A stretch of 64,000 nucleotides of DNA from Nilaparvata lugens (Eukaryota > Arthropoda > Insecta > Hemiptera > Delphacidae). Under the pieces are notes generated by a model. It was given only the letters and a program-made list of their open reading frames with translations, searched no databases and was not told the origin of the DNA. Shown here one piece after another: positions 56,870-64,000 of this stretch; positions within the stretch are counted from its first letter, which is position 1; every line of letters starts with the position of its first letter. The stretch is taken from contig NC_052508.1 of assembly GCF_014356525.2 (NCBI RefSeq), positions 66,165,693 through 66,229,692 of the forward strand. The letters are read 5' to 3'. The position numbers and the translations under genes are program-made.

Positions 56870-57299
56870 TACGAGGCGTATTGCAATTTAAATCTACATT
56901 AAAAAATTAGCAGGCTAATCCAAGCATTTATCTTTACAAATCACAGCACACAAGATAATGTAACCTATTGAAAAAGTGTAGACATTTATAAATTAATCGC
57001 GGATAAAGTATAGAATTTCCATTTTAGTTGAATGTTGCTTTTCCTCACAAGAAATAAACTATGAATTAACACAGCAGAAAGTAAACTGATTTACATTCAC
57101 AATTGACTTGGGCAAATACTTGAACAATAGCACAGCTCAACTATTTTTAACAAACGCTTTTACACCGGTAACGGATCTACACTGTAATTCATTGGTTGCA
57201 TATATTAATCGAGTGAGTAACTATTGTATGAATAATGTGTAAGAGATTCGCTGAATGGTTAATTTGAGTTCCACTCTCTAAAACAATAAAACGCACGAG

Positions 57300-57330
57300 C
57301 TCTTGCTTTCAACTGAACTGGATAGGAACT
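57300..57330 (-). promoter_or_regulatory. Possible core promoter (Inr) of CARMIL
   Basis: On the minus strand, TTCAGTTGAAAGC at about 57314 matches the arthropod initiator TCAGT, and a G-rich word (GAGCTCGTGCG) follows about 15 bases downstream. Transcription from here would give a leader of about 445 nt running straight into exon 1, with a short upstream ORF. A single motif match is weak evidence; a noncoding exon further upstream is equally possible. Confidence 0.25.
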
Positions 57331-57470
57331 AACAGGCAAGAATTACAATTAGATATGGTCTAGTAGTTTAATGCGAAGTTAAATAATTAAACAATGGTGA
57401 ACAAAATGTTTCAATTAAATTAATCACAAATATGAACAGACAACCATAATGATTTGGCTTCTACTGAGTT
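57315..57470. other. Upstream flank of CARMIL
   Basis: AT-rich sequence between the candidate initiator and the first upstream transposon. No gene; no TATA box at a suitable place was noted. Confidence 0.4.
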
Positions 57471-57717
57471 ATAGTGAGGTCCGCGTTATAATGACAGTAA
57501 AGAAAGATAGGAGAACAGCGTCATCGATTCTCGGAATTGCCACTGCCTTCTATAGAGGTTAGCAGATACCGGTCTATCTGATGTAATATTAGCCGTTCAT
57601 TCTTGTTTGAAATAATCAATTATATTTTATTCGCCAAAAAATATATTTTTGAATTATAGAATAATAGATTTTCATGACTGAGATTGAATATTCTATAACT
57701 ATATTCTATGAATATTG

Positions 57718-58079
57718 TATAACTAAAGTGCGATATAAATTACTTTTAACACAGCTCTTTCTCAAATCCTCCACTAATCACTCCCACTACCTAGCAGCAT
57801 TCTCCTTCTTTTGTGTCTGAGTGAGAGAGCTTTGTAACGCGAAGCGGCAACACTCCTCTCCATCTATTTCTGGCAATGTTCCAAGTAGTGAACTGGTCAG
57901 CAGGTATATTGGTTTGTGTATGTTACAGAGATGTGTTCATCACAAGAACATGAAGTAAAATGACACAGCGCATCCAATTGTGCGCTGGATGTCCGTCTGT
58001 GCCTACGCTACAACTGTGGAGGGAGAAATGGGTTTCTCCTCTTCATGTTAAAAGTAATTTATCTCGCACTTTAGTTATA
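57718..58079. mobile_element. Element V, inverted-repeat element
   Basis: TATAACTAAAGTGCGATATA and ATCTCGCACTTTAGTTATA with about 33-bp arms (to TTACTTTTAACA). 362 bp, no ORF. Confidence 0.9.
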
Positions 58080-59005
58080 CAAAGTGAGCCAGAGAAACTT
58101 ACTTATTTGAAAGGTCAATAAAAACAAAACTACTTTAGTTATTGTTTTAATATTTTTCATATGAGAATAAAATATCCCAATTTTTTTTCATACACTCTTG
58201 AAAAAGGACATGGAGACCCCCATTGCGCATACACTGATGAAGTCGATTTTTGAAATTTGTATCCACTTGTTGCAGTATATATCAATAATCAGTATGTTGG
58301 CAATGGCGTCGCGAAAGTTGTTCTTGAGGTGTGCTATGGTCCGTGGTTGATCAACATAAACCAGGGATTTCAAATAACCTCATAAAAAAATCGCATTGAG
58401 GAAAAGCATGTGGAAATGAGCCTCGTAACTGAAAAAAATGACCGAGTCTTCAGGCAGGTTGTCAATCAGCATATGACATGCATTTTGACGGGCAACAAAA
58501 TCGAGTTCAGTCAATTCTTGAACAACAGCCAATTTTATAGGGATGAAATTGAAGGTGTTCATGGAAAATTCGTCGAACAGTGGAGTCAGAAATTGCCGAG
58601 CCGAGCGCCGCGGAGAACGCACAACAGACTGCCTCACTCTTTCGATATTTTCTGGAGTTCTGATGGTTCGTTGAAGTTCATTTCTGGGTTTAGCGACACT
58701 TCCCTACTCCCGAAATGAGAAAACTCACAACAGAATCGAATTACGGCCAGGAACGAGTCTGTGAGGAGGAATTTCAAATCGAGCGCGGAAGGCACGTTGC
58801 GTAGCAACAACAAGTGATGATCGATCATTGGAAAAGAATCTCTCAACTGCGAAGGCCCGCAGCTCTCTAGACCAGAGCATACTTACTTGAGGGAGGATAA
58901 AATTGGGAACTTCCACCTCCAGATGCGCCCCCTTCTGCTACTCTAAATGACCAATTCACCGCGCGATATTTTTTTCAAATAAGTAAGTTTCTCTGGCGCA
59001 CCTTG
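58080..59005 (-). mobile_element. Element W, mariner-like transposon
   Basis: Ends CAAAGTGAGCCAGAGAAACT and GTTTCTCTGGCGCACCTTG, arms of about 30 bp, with TA on both sides as expected for Tc1/mariner. It encodes the broken transposase below. Confidence 0.9.
58188..58916 (-). pseudogene. Mariner-like transposase, broken
   Basis: Three frame pieces on the minus strand. 58916-58725: HTH domain with RAFAVERFFSNDRSSLVV and TQRAFRARF. 58637-58380: RSPRRSARQF, then AVVQELTELDFVARQNAC and SYEAHFHM; the Asp normally before EAHF is Tyr, so a catalytic residue is lost. 58373-58188: LVYVDQPRTIAHLKNNFRDA and a degraded C-terminus. At about 730 bp it is shorter than a usual 1-kb gene. Confidence 0.85.
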
Positions 59006-59320
59006 TATTTCTACATTGTTGAAAAACGATCTGGCAAAGTTGCAAAGGTAGAAAAGGTCTTGCTGCTATCTGCTTTGTCGAATGATAGGCAAGACAAAAC
59101 AAAACACCAATGTTGATCGAATACTGTCATTATAACGTGAGCCTCACTATATATAAGCTACTTTTGTGTTATTCTATGGATGAGAATTTACAGGAAACAT
59201 CTAGCACTATTTGTAATATATCTTACAGTTGGCAGTATATCATTGACAATTATTGAAAGCGTTCTTGATTAGGACACAATTAATTGGACTCAGGGACATT
59301 ACTCTTGTGGAACACTATAT

Positions 59321-59470
59321 ACCGGTTGCACAAAGGCCGATTAAATTTTAACCGTGATTAGTTCCAAGAGCACCAATCAGAGAAGCCGTCTTATCAAAAA
59401 GGCCTTCTCTGAATGGTTCTTGTGGAATTAATCACGGTTAAAATTTAACCGGCTTTTGTGCAAACGGGCC
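59321..59470. mobile_element. Family F hairpin MITE
   Basis: ACCGGTTGCACAAAGGCCGA and CGGCTTTTGTGCAAACGGGC, 150 bp, arms nearly complete. Confidence 0.92.
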
Positions 59471-59506
59471 TAGGTAGATTAGTGGGTGTGCACCCTACCT
59501 ATCGAA

Positions 59507-59677
59507 CAGTTGCCGTTTTCACTCTTACAGATTTTTTGAAGACACGGAACGACAGGACAGAATGTTCTCTGATTGGCTGATTGTGTGGGCGTATCGACAA
59601 TCAGCCAATCGGTTAGCTTACTATCCTGTCATGTCGTCGAGAAATTGGTAAGTGTGAAAATGACCATTGGCAAACGC
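59507..59677. mobile_element. Inverted-repeat MITE (GTTGCCGTTTTCAC ends)
   Basis: GTTGCCGTTTTCACTCTTAC against GTAAGTGTGAAAATGACC; TCTGATTGGCTGATTGT and ACAATCAGCCAATCGGT pair in the centre. About 170 bp. Confidence 0.85.
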
Positions 59678-59699
59678 CCCCTAAACAGCTGGGCTCTTA

Positions 59700-61350
59700 A
59701 TCCAAGGATAGACAGTCTCACACATGTTTGGACTTAGCTTAGCTTGCTAAGTGGAAATATATTAGCTTGCTAAGCTCATATATATGCGTAAATATATTCT
59801 GCCGTATTTTATGAAAGGAACATTAAATTACTACAATTTATTTTAAACAATTTGTTTTGTAGAATATTCAACTCGAAAGAGATTAGTCATTAAATAACAG
59901 CCTAAAATTCAATATATGTAGAATGATGTTTGCATTGTAGTTGATGAGTCAATGTTTGCATTAACTAATTTTGTTGTATTAATTTTAATTATCTATTTTT
60001 TTCTATCAAATTATTTCAAGTTTATAAAAGCAATAATTAATAACGCTTGAAATCTTGACTAATGCTCTAGTCTACTTTATTAAGTTAAATTGATATTGTG
60101 ATATTATAAACTCTATATTAACAATTTATTAAAATGACGATTAAGCATAATAAGTTAAATATAAGTAGCACAGACATTTTCTGAAATTATAAATACAATT
60201 ATTACCGAGCTACTTGTAAGATTACAGAAACTTGCAACTGTGATAGTTAAAGATAGTAACAGCAACCACTAAACAGTAGGTAAGTAAGTTAGGCCTACTT
60301 AAACCATTGACAGATAGTTCTATTTTAACCAAATATCAAACAATCACCGTACGGTGATAATGATGATCTTTCAATTTAAAAATGCAAGTACAAAACTAAA
60401 AATGAAAAAACAAAAAAACTATTTGAAGTGATAATGTAGGCCTATCCAATCTTAGAAATTGATAAACAAACACAAAATATCCTCTTCAGAAATGGGCTAG
60501 ATTGGGTGACTCATAAATGTAAAGGAGTGATTCACTCTTCCTGTAAGGAATAATTTAGCTTCGAATTAAAAATATGACCAGATAAAATCATAATATAATT
60601 ATTATCTTTTATTACATGGTCACAGAGGCGGTTTTGAAGTTAAAACATGAGTATCAATACAAGTATACTAAACAAGGAACTGACCATTCAAATCCTTCGT
60701 TAACTGCGACCTTGTTGACATCTTAAAAGTATGTACATACGTGTACCACACGTTCTGTTAAACACTGATTTATCACATAACACTTACGACTGAAAAGTTT
60801 ATGCACATTAAAACAAATACAAAACAGAAAATTAATATCCTAATCTAATACACAAAATAGTTGGCGGCCATTGAGGCATATAGAGATCGTCTGCCAATCA
60901 TATGTCAGGGAGCTGCAGTAAACACAGAGAACAGAGTGCGGTGAATAATAGCGCTTTGGATCTCTCAAAGTAAAGTTCAGCCATTAAAGGGAAGTCTCAT
61001 TTGAAAGCTCTTACTTTTAAAACAAGTTTGATGATTGATATAAAATTATATCAATACAGCATATTTGTCTAGCAATCAACCAGACATTAGATCCACTTGT
61101 GGTTTCAAACTAGAGACAACGTATTAAGAGCTCTTTTCAAACTCTTTCATCTGGACACTAAGAAATTATATCTATAGATTCTCCGTTGTATGATTTGACC
61201 GTGGTGAGATATTTTTGAAATCAAACCCTCACCCACATAGAGTTACAGATGAGTACTTTTAAGAAGGCATAAATATACGCTTTCTATGACAAAAAGATTC
61301 GGCCTTTGACATTATTTTCTAAACATCATGATTTACTTTGTTCACTTTTA
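59700..61350. other. AT-rich upstream region without recognisable gene
   Basis: Mostly 25-35% GC, no conserved ORF. The one patch that stands out is 60860-60980, with ATGGCCGCC on the minus strand and CGGTGAATAATAGCGC, slightly richer in GC; it could be an upstream promoter or noncoding exon but no splice donor was found. Confidence 0.4.
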
Positions 61351-61360
61351 CAACAGTAAA

Positions 61361-61602
61361 GTCCGGACGCGTTTTAGGGAACTAGGCCCTATCTATAGTT
61401 AGCAGACAAGGAATATGCCTACCTTATTACTCAGAAGTATGACTAATTAAGTGTTAAGAATCCATCAATATGGAGTACATGGTTATAATAGTACTTCTAC
61501 AACTTACTTTTTGAGTCTGGACGCGTTTTAGAGCACTGGGCTCATCATCAGCAGACAAGGAGTTGCTACCTCAATACTCAGAAGTATTAGTATGAATTAT
61601 GT
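61361..61602 (+). repeat. 154-bp degenerate tandem duplication
   Basis: GTCCGGACGCGTTTTAGGGA at 61361 and GTCTGGACGCGTTTTAGAGC at 61515, both followed by CAGACAAGGA and CTCAGAAGTAT. Well diverged, so old. Confidence 0.8.
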
Positions 61603-61735
61603 TGTGTACTGTATCCATTAAATGTACAGAGCCTATTCTTTAGGGGTTGAGCGGAATCTCCGCATATATGACTTACAAACATCGATAAATATATGAATAG
61701 GATATAATAACAAGCTATATTATGAATATAATAGC

Positions 61736-61862
61736 CTAAATCAAAATTCGGGGAAGGAACAGTTTTGGAGTGTGCCTGTTGATTTCCCCAATCATTTCAA
61801 TGAATGATGTGTTTGTGTATAATTGAATAAATAATAATAGCGAGTGACCTAGCTGGCTCAGG
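61736..61862 (-). repeat. LINE tail and SINE scrap
   Basis: GGGGAAGGAACAGTTTTGGA and GTGCCTGTTGATTTCCCC (tail family), then AATAATAATAGCGAGTGACC and TAGCTGGCTCAGG, the last bases of the SINE. Confidence 0.5.
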
Positions 61863-61869
61863 AATATAT

Positions 61870-63040
61870 AAACACATGAATATATATGGTGGCTGGCCAT
61901 TCTGCAGATCTCTACATGGACAACAAATTCTGAGCAACCCATGAAAATACGGCGATTCAAAGAATACTCATGATACTCTCTTCTAGTATCTCTGTTCAAT
62001 CTGAGAAGTGAATAAATAGAAAATAACCTGGCAAAGTCATTCAGATAGGCCCTACTTGACTTTAGGTTGATTGAGCATGTCAATATGCAGGCACAGAATA
62101 CATAATATAAAAATATGTACTCTGTGATGCAGGTGCTAATTAAAAAACACTTCAATTTCAAATTCTTTCTCCCACTCTCATGCCTTACCCCAAAAATTCT
62201 CAGAAAGATATAGGATTGGAGTGGAATAATATGTGATTATAAAAGTACTCTCAAACTAAAAAAGGACAGATTTTGTCAAATATATATAAGAGACTACACA
62301 ATAAAAACACAGTTCTGTTTTGAAATTAAATTTATACAAAAAGTGAAACGTTGTTTATAAGTATTTATGCTATTTATTATGTTATTATCATGTTTATAAT
62401 ATTTGTTTATTCTTAAGAATTTATTACTTATTTAGTTAAAATTAACTTATAAAATATACATATTGGAACATGATTTCTCTGGACTTCTAAATAAATAACG
62501 TAAAGGAGAATCGAATGATCTGTACAGTATATATTAAACAAAAATAAAATTGAAAATACATAATGAAGAAACTACAATGAATAATAATTATATTAATACA
62601 ACAGTTTCAAACTTACATGTATTTTTAAAACAGAAAAGTACATAAAACAAAGATACAACACAATTATCTCAGATATATGTATATTGATTATCAATGTAAG
62701 AGGTTGAATTCTCAGTATAATTTATTATGATAGCCTAAAGACTTGATAATGAACATAACTATAAATAGGTAAGGTAGGCTACAAAAAGAATACAAGTTTG
62801 ATGTAACGGGAGACAGGATAGTAAATTGTAAATATTAGTGAATTGTAATACTATTTTCATACAAGTGAATTGAACAATATTTCATAAATTTCTTCTAGTC
62901 CAGGTTCAATTGGGAATATTTTATGATTGAAAATGGTAGCCTTAACGATAATTTTAAATTGATGTATCAACTAAAATTAAGTGAGTTTTAATAACCTAAA
63001 ATATACCGTAATGTATATACATTTTTTCCAGAAATACGGA
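61870..63040. other. AT-rich region, no gene recognised
   Basis: A 141-codon open frame ends inside the tail repeat at 61736; its translation is Ile/Leu/Ser-rich without a recognisable domain. The rest is simple AT-rich sequence. Confidence 0.4.
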
Positions 63041-63164
63041 TAACAAATCGGATTCCCCCTAAACAACTTAGATTTGGAACATGGAATGTTAGAGCTTTAT
63101 AATAATTGTTTATCTATTGACGTTGTCTATGCTGTAGAGGCTTTTCTACAATAAAAATGTTAGT

Positions 63165-63310
63165 GCCGGTTGCACAACAGCGGTTAAATCTTAACCGTGA
63201 TTAATTCCACGAGAACCAATCAGAGAAGCCGTCTTTTCAAAAACGCCTCTGATTGGTTCTCATAAAATTAATCACGGTTAAAATTTAACCGGCTGTTGTG
63301 CAACCGGGCC
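63165..63310. mobile_element. Family F hairpin MITE
   Basis: GCCGGTTGCACAACAGCGGT and CCGGCTGTTGTGCAACCGGG; the best-preserved F copy. Inserted in the LINE endonuclease. Confidence 0.93.
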
Positions 63311-63577
63311 TTATACTTTAGCAACTCCCAGAACTTTCAACATATTGGCGCCAAGAACTTGATAAATATAATATGGACGTTGTAGCAGATGACCCCTTGC
63401 AGGCAGAATTGAGACGGACAAATATAGGATTTACTACAGTGGCTGTGATGATAATAGGTTTTATGGTGATGAAGGTTTTGCAGTTAGGAAGGCAATAGTA
63501 GAATTGAGACAGAGAAATATAGGATTTACTACAGTCACGTTTTGTGTAGTTGAGAAGTTGATATTGTGGTAATTATT

Positions 63578-63752
63578 CATATTGAAAGAAAAAGACTAAG
63601 AAATTGTCAAAAACCACAGATATATTGATACTTAGAAAGACCGGTTTCGGTTATTACACCATTGTATCAATAAGCAATGTATAAACACACATTGTATAAA
63701 CAATGTATCAATATATCTGTGGTTTTTGACAATTTCTCAGTCTTTTTCTTTC
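63578..63752. mobile_element. Hairpin element with ~50-bp arms
   Basis: TTGAAAGAAAAAGACTAAGA and TCTCAGTCTTTTTCTTTCAA, continuing through GTCAAAAACCACAGATATAT. The centre has AGACCGGTTTCGGTTATTAC. Inserted between duplicated endonuclease segments. Confidence 0.9.
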
Positions 63753-64000
63753 AATTTACTACAGTGGCTATGATGATGAAAGGTTTTATGGAGATGTGGG
63801 TTTTGCAGTTATCAAGGCAGAAGCAGAAGCTGTGATCCAGTTTGAACCTTGTAATGAGAGAATGTGCAATATTAGCCTAAGGGGAAGATTTAGAAATGTA
63901 TCTCTAGTCAGCTTCTACGCACCTACTGAGGATTCAGATGATGAGTCCAAGGACCAATTCTATGAACTCCTTGAAGAAATAGTGGACAAGTTACCAAGTT

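Larger units (their letters stand above)
57469..59151 (+). mobile_element. Family A element split by two nested transposons
   Basis: Left part 57469-57717 (TATAGTGAGGTCCGCGTTAT), right part 59008-59151 (ATTCTACATTGTT-like to ACGTGAGCCTCACTATA). Both parts are in register with intact A copies. Between them lie V (57718-58079) and W (58080-59005). Confidence 0.88.
63053..64000 (+). pseudogene. RTE-like LINE endonuclease, broken, runs off window
   Basis: PPKQLRFGTWNVRAL (63053-63100) is the start of an apurinic-type endonuclease. After two hairpin insertions, YYSGYDDERFYGDVGFAVIK (63756 on), FEPCNERMCNISLRGRF and VSFYAPTEDSDDESK follow to the window end. A partial duplicate of the YYSG segment lies at 63437-63500. 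Related to the LINEs at 48.5 and 52.9 kb. Confidence 0.85.

Noticed and set aside
61736..62161. 141-codon open frame on the minus strand
   Set aside because: Its end is retroelement tail sequence, the composition is that of AT-rich noncoding DNA, and no domain or splice support is visible.

Overview
The window is animal nuclear DNA: AT-rich, with GT-AG introns, tRNA-derived SINEs, non-LTR retrotransposon relics and very many short inverted-repeat transposons. Repeat style and protein similarity suggest an insect, most likely a hemipteran such as a planthopper. That placement is inference and was not searched.

One cellular gene is recognisable, and it covers most of the window. It lies on the minus strand and encodes CARMIL (capping protein regulator and myosin I linker; LRRC16 family). 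I traced 23 coding exons from a probable ATG at 56869 down to 1426-1283, giving 926 codons. Every junction is GT-AG and the phases agree throughout. The product runs from an N-terminal PH-like domain (exons 2-5) through a linker with a GPCGGFS motif (exon 6), about 16 leucine-rich repeats (exons 7-18) and a helical dimerisation domain (exons 19-22) to the start of a Ser/Thr-rich tail (exon 23). The tail, with the capping-protein-binding segment expected there, continues past the low-coordinate edge of the window. Exon 10 is a 42-nt phase-symmetric exon. It and the first 42 nt of exon 11 each supply the same 14-residue slot of the family, so alternative splicing is likely.

The introns (0.3-9.6 kb) are largely transposon debris. 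Family A (outer sequence like CTATAGTGAGGTCCACGTTA) has nine copies. Family D (GCCGGTTTCCGAGCTCGGG) has six, and the F hairpins (CCGGTTGCACAA) have four. Other foldback or hairpin elements occur once or a few times. Retroelement relics are a Jockey-like reverse transcriptase (17.8-19.8 kb), two more LINE C-terminal fragments (21.8-22.3 and 23.9-24.3 kb), an internally deleted LINE (47.7-48.7 kb), an RTE-like 3' half (52.9-53.7 kb) and an RTE-like endonuclease at the right edge (63.0-64.0 kb). DNA-transposon protein relics are a mariner-like transposase (58.1-59.0 kb), a palindrome built from the same helix-turn-helix domain (45.7-46.6 kb) and a MADF-domain exon inside a terminal-inverted-repeat element (36.0-36.7 kb).

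From about 57.3 kb to 64 kb, upstream of CARMIL, I see no gene. This part holds a possible core promoter near 57314, nested transposons and AT-rich sequence. No rRNA, free-standing tRNA gene, CRISPR array or microbial gene was seen. I could not run any search, so names rest on motif and alignment recognition.
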